This document shows, one piece after another, positions 23,092-29,136 of a stretch of 29,136 nt of DNA. Source of the stretch: JARRON01 sp037383845. Its GTDB lineage: Bacteria > Pseudomonadota > Gammaproteobacteria > Steroidobacterales > XN24. The position numbers were made by a program, and so were the translations under genes. The number at the start of each line of letters is the position of its first letter. Positions within the stretch are counted from its first letter, which is position 1. The notes under the pieces are model-generated. The model was given only the letters and a program-made list of their open reading frames with translations. It ran no database searches and had not been told where the DNA came from. The stretch spans positions 1 through 29,136 of the forward strand of contig JARRON010000027.1 of NCBI GenBank assembly GCA_037383845.1, given 5' to 3'.

Positions 23092-24380
23092 GGCCGACGG
23101 TAGACCTCGCCCTCCTTCATGACGAAGTCCACGGACTGAAGCACCGTCACATCCGCCAGCGGATCTCCCGGCACCGCCACTACGTCCGCCAGCATCCCGG
23201 GCTTCAGCGTGCCGACGCGGTCGTCGATGCCCAGGAAGCCCGCCGCCACCGAAGTGGCCGACTTGATGGCCTCCATGGGCGGCATGCCGGCCTCGACCAT
23301 CAGCTCGAACTCCCGGGCATTGCTGCCGTGGGGCGCGACTCCGCAGTCAGTGCCGAAGACGATGTTGACGCCGGACTTGTAGGCCCGGGCGAAGGTCTCC
23401 TGGATCAGCGGACCGATGGTGGCGGCCTTGGGACGCACCACGTCCGGGAAGTAGCCGTCGATCTGCGCCTTCTCGGCAACAAAGCGGCCCGCCAGGATAG
23501 TAGGCACGTACCACGTGCCGTGTTCCTTCATCAGCCGGATGACTTCCTCGTCCATGTAGGTGCCGTGCTCTATGGACGTGACCCCGGCGCGGATCGCCCG
23601 CTTCATGCCTTCCGCCCCGTGGGCGTGGGCGGCAACCATGAAGCCGTAGTCCTTCGCCGTGGCCACGATGGCCTCCAGCTCAGCGTCCTGGAACTGCGGA
23701 TTCAGGCCGCTCTTGGCCAGGCTCAGCACGCCGCCGGTGGCCGTGATCTTGATGAGATCGGCGCCGTCCTGGTAACGCTGCCGAACCGCCTCCATGGCCT
23801 CCGCGGGGCCGTTCACCACGCCTGCCTCCGGCCCCCCGGGCGGCCTGAGCGCGGGGGCGAAGCCGTTTGTCGGATCGGCGTGGCCGCCGGTGGTGGCAAT
23901 CGACTTGCCGGAGGTGAAGATCCGTGGCCCGGGCAGCTTGCCCGCATTAATCGCATCCCTTAGCGCGATGGTCACGTTGTAGCGGTCGCCCACGTCGCGG
24001 ACGGTGGTGAAACCCGCCTCCAGGGTGCGGCGGGCGTAGACCGCTGCATTGAGGGCGTACTCCGCCTCGCTGAGCTGATAGCGCTCCAGGTACGTGTCCG
24101 CGCTGCGCTCGTGTCGCAGGTGCGTGTGCATGTCCATCAGGCCGGGCAACACGGTGTGGCCGGACAGGTCGATCACCTCGTCGTCCGGCCCGGCCGCCGC
24201 GAAGCCGCGCCTGATGTCCGTGATGCGGTCGCCTTCCACGACGAGCGTACGCGCCTCGACCGCCCGGCCGGATACGCCGTCGATCACGCGGCCGGCGTGG
24301 ATGAGCGTCGCCGCCGCTGCCGCATCGGCTACCAGGCCGGCAGCGACGGCAAGCGCGGCGCAGGCTGCCGCGTTACGCAT
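23088..24380 (-). CDS. Exported metal-dependent amidohydrolase (imidazolonepropionase/prolidase-like)
   Basis: This 430-residue enzyme has an N-terminal signal peptide (MRNAAACAALAVAAGLVADA, then AAAA) and an amidohydrolase barrel. Metal and catalytic residues are visible: H85 and H87 in GLMDMHTHLRH, K211 in DLIKITATGG (probably the carboxylated Lys), H252/H254 in VAAHAHGAEG, H272 in TSIEHGTY and D345 in VFGTDCGV. Close families include secreted Xaa-Pro dipeptidases and other peptidase-like amidohydrolases; the substrate cannot be told from sequence. ATG 24380 shares its A with the FKBP stop (TGATG); GTG 24383 is less likely. It is coupled to the TonB-like gene downstream. Confidence 0.9.
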   Translation of the reverse strand: MRNAAACAALAVAAGLVADAAAAATLIHAGRVIDGVSGRAVEARTLVVEGDRITDIRRGFAAAGPDDEVIDLSGHTVLPGLMDMHTHLRHERSADTYLERYQLSEAEYALNAAVYARRTLEAGFTTVRDVGDRYNVTIALRDAINAGKLPGPRIFTSGKSIATTGGHADPTNGFAPALRPPGGPEAGVVNGPAEAMEAVRQRYQDGADLIKITATGGVLSLAKSGLNPQFQDAELEAIVATAKDYGFMVAAHAHGAEGMKRAIRAGVTSIEHGTYMDEEVIRLMKEHGTWYVPTILAGRFVAEKAQIDGYFPDVVRPKAATIGPLIQETFARAYKSGVNIVFGTDCGVAPHGSNAREFELMVEAGMPPMEAIKSATSVAAGFLGIDDRVGTLKPGMLADVVAVPGDPLADVTVLQSVDFVMKEGEVYRRP

Positions 24381-24799
24381 CACTGGATTTCCAGCAGCTC
24401 GACGTCGAAGACCAGGGTCGCGCCGGGCGGGATCACGCTTCCCGCGCCGCGGTCCCCGTAGGCCAGCTGTGCCGGGATGACCAGCCGGCGCTTCCCGCCG
24501 ACCTTCATGCCCGCCACGCCTGCGTCCCAGCCCTTGATGACCCGGCCGGCGCCGAGGGGAAACCGGAACGGCTGTCCCCGGTCGACGGAACTGTCGAACT
24601 TCTTTCCTTTGCTCTCCGGCTCGCCGGCATCATAGAGCCAGCCGGTGTAGTGCACGACCGCTATGCTGCCGGGCTCGATGGCGTCCCCGCTTCCCTCCTC
24701 GATCTCGATGATTTCCAGTTCCACGGGGGCTTCCTCCTGGGCGGATAGCAAAGGCACGAAAAGAAACGTCGCGGCGATGAATACGGCAAGTCGTCGCAT
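24380..24799 (-). CDS. Periplasmic FKBP-type peptidyl-prolyl isomerase
   Basis: This 139-residue protein has a signal peptide (MRRLAVFIAATFLFVPLLSA, then Q) and one FKBP domain: VVHYTGWLYDAG, KKFDSSVDRGQPFRFPLGAG, VIKGWDAGVAGMKVGGKRRL, IPAQLAYGDRGAGSVIPPGA and LVFDVELLEI. The aromatic and Asp residues of the FKBP active site are present. It should assist folding of exported proteins. ATG 24799 is preceded by GGAGA at seven bases; the longer open frame upstream is not supported. It follows msrB after 73 bases containing a hairpin and a possible promoter. Confidence 0.94.
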   Translation of the reverse strand: MRRLAVFIAATFLFVPLLSAQEEAPVELEIIEIEEGSGDAIEPGSIAVVHYTGWLYDAGEPESKGKKFDSSVDRGQPFRFPLGAGRVIKGWDAGVAGMKVGGKRRLVIPAQLAYGDRGAGSVIPPGATLVFDVELLEIQ

Positions 24800-24828
24800 G
24801 CAGGGTCTCCGGGATGGGAAAGCCCGGC

Positions 24829-24858
24829 AAGATAGAGTACGTGCAAACCCGGGCGCAA
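24829..24858 (-). promoter_or_regulatory. Possible promoter for the FKBP gene
   Basis: Minus-strand TTGCGC (24858-24853) and TATCTT (24834-24829) are 18 bases apart, moderate matches to -35 and -10. They lie between msrB and the FKBP gene; the -35 overlaps the hairpin at 24846-24865, so at least one of the two assignments may be wrong. Confidence 0.28.
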
Positions 24859-24865
24859 CCCGGGC
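24846..24865 (-). terminator. Possible intrinsic terminator after msrB
   Basis: On the minus strand CCCGGG-TTGCG-CCCGGG is followed by TTT, just past the msrB stop. The 6-bp GC stem with a short T run is terminator-like but weak. The same bases form a direct repeat AACCCGGGC on the plus strand. Confidence 0.38.
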
Positions 24866-24872
24866 ACCCCGG

Positions 24873-25286
24873 CTAGTCCGGGCCGGCCTGGTCGTCGTCG
24901 GAGCGGAAAGCCATGGAGGCCGAGTTGACGCAGAAGCGCAGGCCCGTGGGTTGCGGCCCGTCGGGGAAGACGTGGCCCAGGTGGGCATCACAGCGGGCGC
25001 AGCGCACCTCCTCCCGGATCATGCCGTGGCTGGTATCCCGGACGGTGCGCACCCGGTCCCCGGCCAGCGGCTGCCAGAAGCTCGGCCAGCCGGAGCCCGA
25101 GTCATACTTGTGGTCGGACCGGAACAGCTCCAGTCCGCAGCAGGCGCAAGCGAAGGTCCCGTCGTCCTTGCACTCCAGCAGGGCGCCGGTGAACGGCGGT
25201 TCCGTGCCCCCCTCGCGGGCGATCTGGTAGGTATGGGGATCGAGCTCGGCGCGCCATTCGGCGTCGCTCTTTTTGACCTTTTCCAT
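24873..25286 (-). CDS. msrB: Peptide methionine (R)-S-oxide reductase MsrB
   Basis: This 137-residue cytosolic repair enzyme reduces methionine-R-sulfoxide in proteins, using thioredoxin. The zinc-binding cysteine pairs are C47/C50 (CACC) and C96/C99 (CARC). Other motifs are GSGWPSFWQP (substrate pocket), VRCARCDAHLGHVFPDGP and the catalytic Cys119 in RFCVNSASMAF. It is full length for a single-domain MsrB and not fused to MsrA. The ATG at 25286 has GGGAG nine bases upstream, and that GGGAG lies in the 3' arm of a hairpin (25296-25319), so translation could be controlled by its folding. Confidence 0.96.
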   Translation of the reverse strand: MEKVKKSDAEWRAELDPHTYQIAREGGTEPPFTGALLECKDDGTFACACCGLELFRSDHKYDSGSGWPSFWQPLAGDRVRTVRDTSHGMIREEVRCARCDAHLGHVFPDGPQPTGLRFCVNSASMAFRSDDDQAGPD

Positions 25287-25295
25287 GGGACGCGG

Positions 25296-25319
25296 CTCCC
25301 GGCTTTACAAACCGGGGAG
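25296..25319 (-). promoter_or_regulatory. Hairpin that sequesters the msrB ribosome-binding site
   Basis: In the minus-strand transcript CTCCCCGG pairs with CCGGGAG across a 9-base loop with one bulge. The 3' arm contains GGGAG, the msrB Shine-Dalgarno, nine bases before the ATG. It could be an attenuating structure, or a weak terminator for the small genes upstream. Confidence 0.35.
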
Positions 25320-25348
25320 GATAACGCCGCCAGCGGTGTCCTGCAGGA

Positions 25349-25597
25349 TCAGTCCTTGGACCCGGACCGGCAGTTCCGGGCCAGCCCCGCCAGGTAGGGG
25401 TCCCGCTCCTGTTCCATTTCCCTGCGATTGTGCGCCGGGGGCTCGGGAGCACGGAACGGCTGGCGCCCCTGCCGGGCCAGGCTTGCCAGGTAGGGATCGT
25501 GATCGCCCTGCCAGGTAGGCTCGTCGTCCGCGGCGTCGGCCGGCATGTCTGCCGCGCCCGGTGGGGTCCGCCCGCCGCCCCTGGGTTTCCCGTTCAA
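25349..25597 (-). CDS. Small unknown protein with two DPYLA(S/G)LAR repeats
   Basis: I do not recognise this 82-residue protein. It is hydrophilic and probably disordered, with proline and charged residues. A nine-residue motif occurs twice: DPYLASLAR at 34-42 and DPYLAGLAR at 66-74, each followed by a short basic tail. It has no signal peptide or membrane helix. The start chosen is TTG 25597, which overlaps the stop of the upstream small gene by four bases (TTGA), with GGGAG nine bases before; ATG 25546 is the alternative and would still keep both repeats. It precedes msrB by 62 bases. The repeated motif could be a docking peptide; that is a guess. Confidence 0.55.
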   Translation of the reverse strand: MNGKPRGGGRTPPGAADMPADAADDEPTWQGDHDPYLASLARQGRQPFRAPEPPAHNRREMEQERDPYLAGLARNCRSGSKD

Positions 25598-25755
25598 GCC
25601 CAGAGACTCCCGGCCAGGCTGAACGCCAGTGCCGCCAGGCCCAGGGCCGCAGCTCCCAGCCAGGCGGTGAGGCGCGCCTCGGCGGAGGCCAGGCCGTGGC
25701 CGATGGCCAGCACCACGTCGTCGATATCGTCAAGCCACTGCAGAAAAACTTCCAT
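25594..25755 (-). CDS. Small single-helix membrane protein
   Basis: This 53-residue protein starts at ATG 25755 with AAGGGA nine bases upstream. An acidic amphipathic first half (MEVFLQWLDDIDDVVLAIGH) is followed by one hydrophobic helix (about 30-52: TAWLGAAALGLAALAFSLAG). I do not recognise a family. It probably sits in the inner membrane with the acidic part in the cytoplasm. Its stop overlaps the start of the DPYLA-repeat gene, so the two small proteins are translated together and may act together. The 82 bases upstream, to the end of the DUF6544-like gene, show no clear promoter. Confidence 0.55.
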   Translation of the reverse strand: MEVFLQWLDDIDDVVLAIGHGLASAEARLTAWLGAAALGLAALAFSLAGSLWA

Positions 25756-25837
25756 TAGCGAAGTCCCTTCCCGTCGGGTGCTCCACCAATACACCCTCTG
25801 CGCCGGCCCATGGCGTGATCAAAGTCGCGATTCCGGC

Positions 25838-26662
25838 CTAGTACCAGGTGACGTCGACGATCTCGGCCCGGAAGAACTCGTACTCGTCGTCGGTACCGAT
25901 TCCCCAGGAGCCGGCCACCTTCACAGGGACCGTGAAGTCGCCCATGGCCGCTTCTTCCTCGACAACGGCGCCGAAGGGACTCACGGAGATCCGCCCGTCG
26001 GTGGCCACCCGCCGGCGGACCAGGCTGACCTGCAGCAGCCGGCCGTCGGGGTCAACCAGCACGGACATGGGAGTGGAGGACCCCCGCGGCGTGACCACCG
26101 CCCGGCTGGGGTCACCGGGCGCCCAGACGGCCCCGCGCTGCGGCGTCAGCGCCGAGGGCAACCATATCAGCTCCACCAGCAGCCGACCCGCCGCTGAACG
26201 GGCCAGTTCCTCGCCGTGCTGCCGCACCGCCGGGATCCAGCCGCCGAGGGAGAACTCCGTGGCCGCATCGTCCCCCAGCAGCCAGTCCGCACCCTCCAGC
26301 GCGAGGCGCCCCAGCACCGCCAGCCGGGCCTCCCACAGGAAGCCACGGGCCGGGCAGATGCGCTCCCGGGCCTCGAAGGGAATCCAGTCACCGCCGGGGC
26401 TGAGACGAAGGGTTCCACTCATCCGCACGTCCGCCCAGCGGGCCAGGGGGACGCCGGGAGCGATGGAATGACGAAGGTAGGCCCGGGCCGGCTCGGGCAG
26501 GTGGCTCAGGGTGGCAGGCTCGAACCGGTCGGAGGTATCACCGGGCTCCGCGAGCACTTCGCGGATGCGCCGGACTCGCCTTCTCCTGGACCAGCGCAGC
26601 CGCGCGAGCCAGCCGACCAAACCGGCCAGCCCCACCAGCGCAAGCCATGGGAGCACGTTCAT
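25838..26662 (-). CDS. DUF6544-like membrane-anchored protein
   Basis: This 274-residue protein has an N-terminal membrane helix (about 3-20: VLPWLALVGLAGLVGWLA) followed by a basic stretch, then a beta-rich domain. The pattern LSHLPEPARAYLRHSIAPGV, WIPFEARERICPARGFLWEA, SAAGRLLVELIWLPSAL and VEEEAAMGDFTVPVKVAGSW recalls DUF6544/DUF6920 proteins, which often sit in bacterial membranes and have no known function. ATG 26662 has only a weak ribosome site. A strong -10 (TATAAT) lies 33 bases upstream, so it is probably transcribed alone. Confidence 0.8.
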   Translation of the reverse strand: MNVLPWLALVGLAGLVGWLARLRWSRRRRVRRIREVLAEPGDTSDRFEPATLSHLPEPARAYLRHSIAPGVPLARWADVRMSGTLRLSPGGDWIPFEARERICPARGFLWEARLAVLGRLALEGADWLLGDDAATEFSLGGWIPAVRQHGEELARSAAGRLLVELIWLPSALTPQRGAVWAPGDPSRAVVTPRGSSTPMSVLVDPDGRLLQVSLVRRRVATDGRISVSPFGAVVEEEAAMGDFTVPVKVAGSWGIGTDDEYEFFRAEIVDVTWY

Positions 26663-26694
26663 GGAGTGGATTCGCCCCGTTCCGTGGGGCCGTG

Positions 26695-26721
26695 ATTATA
26701 AGTCGCCAGGAGGCGCGTCAG
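26695..26721 (-). promoter_or_regulatory. Candidate promoter for the DUF6544-like gene
   Basis: Minus-strand TATAAT (26700-26695) is a perfect -10. CTGACG (26721-26716) is a four-of-six -35 at a short 15-base spacing; it overlaps the stop region of the small gene upstream. The -10 is the best consensus match I found in the window. A GCCCC/GGGGC 5-bp hairpin (26674-26690) follows in the leader. Confidence 0.45.
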
Positions 26722-26891
26722 TCGGAAACCGATGGCTCCGCAGCGGCGCTGTCGGGCTCGGTTTCGTCGCCGTGTTCCGGCGGCGCCTTTGCTTTCGCTG
26801 CGGCCGCCCTCGCCCGGGCGACCCAGGCCCAGGCATCCAGCGTGGACTCGGCCGGCCGGCCGGTGTCCGGGTCTTCTTCCTGCTTGCGCAC
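26718..26891 (-). CDS. Small alanine-rich unknown protein
   Basis: This 57-residue frame starts at GTG 26891, ten bases after GGGGGAG. The sequence begins VRKQEEDPDTGRPAES, has an amphipathic helix with LDAWAWVARARAAAAKAKA and ends in an acidic tail (HGDETEPDSAAAEPSVSD). No family recognised. The W/A/R-rich helix resembles the end of the neighbouring 64-residue protein (GYKAWAARVKAAW), so the two could be distant paralogues. Cytosolic by composition. Evidence is limited to the ribosome site, composition and the fit between neighbours; long plus-strand frames here look like GC shadows. Confidence 0.45.
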   Translation of the reverse strand: MRKQEEDPDTGRPAESTLDAWAWVARARAAAAKAKAPPEHGDETEPDSAAAEPSVSD

Positions 26892-26929
26892 CAGTTCAGT
26901 ACTCCCCCGAGCCGCGCAGCGGCTCTTTG

Positions 26930-27124
26930 TCAGGATTCACTGTCCCAGGCCGCCTTCACGCGGGCGGCCCATGCCTTGTAACCGCGCAGCGTGTAGATGG
27001 ATTCTTCCCTGGCGCTTTCCGGCGTTACGATCCGCCTTCGCGGGACGACCCGGCGTCCGGCCACAGGCGGCAGGATGGGCAAACGGTTCTTCCGCGAACT
27101 CCGTTTGTTCTCCTCTCCGGCCAT
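26930..27124 (-). CDS. Small basic unknown protein
   Basis: This 64-residue protein starts at ATG 27124 with AAAGGAA seven bases upstream. It is strongly basic in the first half (GEENKRSSRKNRLP, AGRRVVPRRRI) and ends in a helix, ESIYTLRGYKAWAARVKAAW followed by DSES. No family recognised; the charge would allow nucleic acid binding. It lies between ppnN and the 57-residue gene on the same strand. A CRP-like palindrome lies 60-75 bases upstream of its start. Confidence 0.55.
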   Translation of the reverse strand: MAGEENKRSSRKNRLPILPPVAGRRVVPRRRIVTPESAREESIYTLRGYKAWAARVKAAWDSES

Positions 27125-27183
27125 CGAGTTGTTCCTTTCGCTGCGACTGGACCGCAGCTTAGGGACCACAGCGCCAGGGGCAC

Positions 27184-27199
27184 CGTGACAGGCTTCACA
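27184..27199. promoter_or_regulatory. CRP/Vfr-like palindrome upstream of the 64-residue small gene
   Basis: CGTGA-CAGGCT-TCACA matches the CRP half-sites TGTGA/TCACA at nine of ten positions with the correct six-base spacing. Another GTGACAGG and a TCACA-like half follow about 40 bases away. It lies in the 128-base gap between ppnN and the small gene; no clear -35/-10 accompanies it. Confidence 0.35.
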
Positions 27200-27252
27200 C
27201 ACGCCACCGGGTGCCGCAAGCCATGTGACAGGAGTGTGAACGGCATCACGGG

Positions 27253-28641
27253 TCAGCCGGCGGGCGCCGGCGGACCGGGTTCGATCCTGTAGCATGGGCG
27301 GTACTCGTAACCCGGCAGACGCATGCGCTGCTGGGCGACGAAGGCTTCCAGCAGCTGGTCCAGCAGGAACATGATCTCCGGGTCGCCGTGCAGCACGAAG
27401 GGCCCGTGCTTCTCGATGCGACGGATCCCCTCGTCCTTCACGTTGCCCGCCACGATGCCGGAGACCGCCCGCCGCAGGTTCGCCGCCAGCTCCCCCGCCG
27501 GCTGGTCCCGGCGCAGGTCCAGGGCGGCCATGGCCTCATGGGTGGCATCGAAGGCCTGCTGCAGCCTGCCGTCCACGGCCAGCCGCCAGTTGAAGAACCA
27601 GGCGTCACCGTGGACACGCCGGTACTCCCGGACCTGCGCAAGCCCTTCCCGCATGCACCGTGCGACCTCGGGCGGGTCGTCCAGGATGATGCGGTAGCGC
27701 GCCGCCGCCGCGTCGCCCAGGGTCCCACGCAGGAAGGCATCGAACTGTTCAAAGTATGCAGCCGATGACCCCGGGCCGGTGAATACGAGGGGGAACGGCA
27801 GGCCGTCGTTGTTCTCGTCCAGCAGCATGCCCAGCACGTAGAGCGCCTCCTCGGCGGTGCCGACGCCGCCGGGGAACACGATGATGCCGTGGCCGCACCG
27901 GACAAAAGCCTCCAGCCGCTTCTCGATGTCCGGCATGATGATCAGCTCGTTCACCAGCGGATTGGGGGCCTCGGCCGCAATGATGCCGGGCTCGCTGATG
28001 CCGACGTACCGGCCATCGCGGATGCGCTGCTTGGCGTGGGCCACAGCCGCGCCCTTCATGGGCCCCTTCATGGCGCCGGGTCCGCAGCCGGTGCAGACGT
28101 TCAGTCCCCGCAGGCCCAGCTGGTAGCCGACCGCCTTGGAGTAGTCGTATTCCTCCCGGCCGATGGCGTGGCCGCCCCAGCAGACCACCAGGTCGGGCGA
28201 GACCCGGGGGCGGAGTGCGCCGGCGTTGCGGAGGATGTGAAAGACCGCGTCGGTGATCCCCGCGGGCGTCTCCAGGTCGATCCTGCCCTCGATCTCCGTG
28301 CTGACGTAGACCACGTCCCTCAGGACCGAGAAAAGATGCTCCCGGATGCCGCGGATGAGCTCCCCGTCCACGAAGGCCGAGGCGGGAGCATTGGTGAGGC
28401 GAAGCTGGATCCCCCGCTCCACCCGCAGAAGTTCCACCTGGAAGTCCCGGAACTGGTCGAACACGGTGCGGGCATCGTCCATATCGCTGCCGGTATTCAG
28501 CACCGCCAGTGCACACTGCCTGAACCGCTCCTGCAGACCGCCCTGGCCGGCAGAACGCAGCTTCGCGACCTCTATCCGGGAAAGGATGTCCATGCTCCCG
28601 AGGGGGGAGACGGTCACCGGTTCGGGGAATTTCTCAACCAT
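27253..28641 (-). CDS. ppnN: Pyrimidine/purine nucleotide 5'-monophosphate nucleosidase PpnN (LOG family)
   Basis: This 462-residue protein matches PpnN (YgdH) in length and architecture. The N-terminal domain has VSPLGSMDILSRIEVAKL and CALAVLNTGSDMDDA. The central LOG/Rossmann domain has VVCWGGHAIGREEYDYSKAV, NVCTGCGPGAMKGPMKGA, NELIIMPDIEKRLEAFVR and the hallmark PGGVGTAEEALYVLG (257-271). A C-terminal domain follows. PpnN hydrolyses nucleotide monophosphates to base and ribose-5-phosphate and in E. coli is stimulated by (p)ppGpp. AGGAG six bases before ATG 28641 supports the start. It begins three bases after the amidase stop. Confidence 0.95.
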   Translation of the reverse strand: MVEKFPEPVTVSPLGSMDILSRIEVAKLRSAGQGGLQERFRQCALAVLNTGSDMDDARTVFDQFRDFQVELLRVERGIQLRLTNAPASAFVDGELIRGIREHLFSVLRDVVYVSTEIEGRIDLETPAGITDAVFHILRNAGALRPRVSPDLVVCWGGHAIGREEYDYSKAVGYQLGLRGLNVCTGCGPGAMKGPMKGAAVAHAKQRIRDGRYVGISEPGIIAAEAPNPLVNELIIMPDIEKRLEAFVRCGHGIIVFPGGVGTAEEALYVLGMLLDENNDGLPFPLVFTGPGSSAAYFEQFDAFLRGTLGDAAAARYRIILDDPPEVARCMREGLAQVREYRRVHGDAWFFNWRLAVDGRLQQAFDATHEAMAALDLRRDQPAGELAANLRRAVSGIVAGNVKDEGIRRIEKHGPFVLHGDPEIMFLLDQLLEAFVAQQRMRLPGYEYRPCYRIEPGPPAPAG

Positions 28642-28644
28642 GGG

Positions 28645-29136
28645 TCACTCCTGGGCGCCGAGTGTGTTTTCCAGCGCCGCGGCAACGTCCAGCAGCAGGC
28701 CCTCGGCGCCGGGCGCGCTGACCAGCATAACCCCCGGCACGAGGCCGCTCCCGGGGCGCCTGAAACGGCGGGCCGGTACGGTCACCGCGGGCAGGTCGAG
28801 GTAGTTGCAGAAGGTCAGGGGAGCCACCACCGGGTTGAAGCCGGGCCGCAGCGTCAGCCGGTTCATCTTTCCGTGGGGGGGCGCCAGCGTGCCCAGGGTG
28901 GGCAGCAGGAGAACCCCGTCTTCCCCCAGCAGCATCCGGACCTCCCTGCGTGCCACCCGGATCCGCTGGACGGCGGTTTCCAGCCGGGAACGGCTGCGCC
29001 TGAGCATGGGGGCGACGGTCAGCAACTGCAGCAGTCCTTCGTACACCGCGGGCCGGCCCGCGACGCGCCGGGCCCATTCCCCGGCCACCGAGAACGGCTG
29101 CCCACCTGCATCGGTCAGGGCCTGCCTGAGCAGCGG
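28645..29136 (-). CDS. Amidase-family protein, C-terminal part (cut by window edge)
   Basis: 163 codons are visible and the frame is open through the right edge, so the start is outside. The segment LLLPTLGTLAPPHGKMNRLT, then NPVVAPLTFCNYLDLPAVTVP and GLVPGVMLVSAPGAEGLLLD, is the C-terminal end of amidase-signature enzymes, closest in style to fatty-acid-amide-hydrolase-like amidases. The catalytic Ser-Ser-Lys part would lie beyond the edge. A methionine at 29088 is internal, not the start, because family-like sequence continues upstream of it (RQALTDAGGQPFSVAGEW). The substrate is unknown. Confidence 0.82.
   Translation of the reverse strand, partial: PLLRQALTDAGGQPFSVAGEWARRVAGRPAVYEGLLQLLTVAPMLRRSRSRLETAVQRIRVARREVRMLLGEDGVLLLPTLGTLAPPHGKMNRLTLRPGFNPVVAPLTFCNYLDLPAVTVPARRFRRPGSGLVPGVMLVSAPGAEGLLLDVAAALENTLGAQE

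Noticed and set aside
26732..27292. 186-codon plus-strand frame over the small-protein region
   Set aside because: Composition of a GC shadow (P/R/G-rich); minus-strand frames have ribosome sites and balanced charged composition.
1..29136. tRNA, rRNA, CRISPR, insertion sequence or prophage signals
   Set aside because: No regularly spaced direct repeats, transposase or integrase motifs, terminal inverted repeats or tRNA-like cloverleafs were seen by eye.

Overview
The window is 29.1 kb of very GC-rich, gene-dense bacterial chromosome. Gene content and order point to a gammaproteobacterium with type IV pili. Much of it follows an order I remember from Pseudomonas aeruginosa (chpA-pilJIHG / gshB-tonB-yqgE-ruvX-pyrB / pilU-pilT / yggS-proC-yggT-yggU-DUF4426). 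The high GC, the CPA1 antiporter and the divergent gene complement would suit an Ectothiorhodospiraceae/Chromatiales-like lineage, but that placement is inference. I see no rRNA, tRNA, insertion sequence, phage gene or CRISPR array. No stretch longer than about 130 bases lacks a gene.

Region 1 (1-3671, minus strand) is the pilus chemotaxis operon pilG-pilH-pilI-pilJ-chpA, with chpA cut by the left edge and no pilK between pilJ and chpA. Region 2 (3801-10532, plus strand) is gshB-apbE-NusG_II-Gx transporter-tonB, joined by stop/start overlaps, then yqgE-ruvX-pyrB behind its own candidate promoter, then a pyrK-type flavoprotein. The apbE/NusG_II/Gx trio sits between gshB and tonB, and pyrK sits where pyrC' would be in Pseudomonas, with no pyrR. 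Region 3 (10635-13994, minus) holds three consecutive PilT/PilU-family retraction ATPases. Region 4 (14153-17585, plus) is yggS-proC-yggT-yggU-DUF4426 lipoprotein-HU-like protein, closed by a strong GC hairpin.

Region 5 (17638-20611, minus) is a tightly overlapped operon: CPA1 cation/proton antiporter, alpha/beta hydrolase, TerB-like protein. Divergent from it are rocD and a PEBP-family gene (20734-22615). Region 6 (22582-25755, minus) runs from two small unknown proteins through msrB, a secreted FKBP isomerase and an exported amidohydrolase to a small TonB-like protein whose 3' end overlaps the PEBP gene antisense. Region 7 (25838-29136, minus) contains a DUF6544-like membrane-anchored protein, two small basic/alanine-rich unknowns, ppnN, and the C-terminal part of an amidase cut by the right edge.

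Functionally the window combines twitching motility (signalling plus retraction motors), thiol and redox homeostasis (gshB, msrB, apbE/NusG_II), pyrimidine synthesis (pyrB, pyrK), proline/ornithine metabolism (proC, rocD) and envelope energy or ion functions (two TonB-like proteins, antiporter). The least explained parts are the flavinylation-like insert, the orphan pyrK, the third retraction ATPase and the small-protein clusters. Several starts were moved to non-ATG codons, including a probable CTG start for ruvX.
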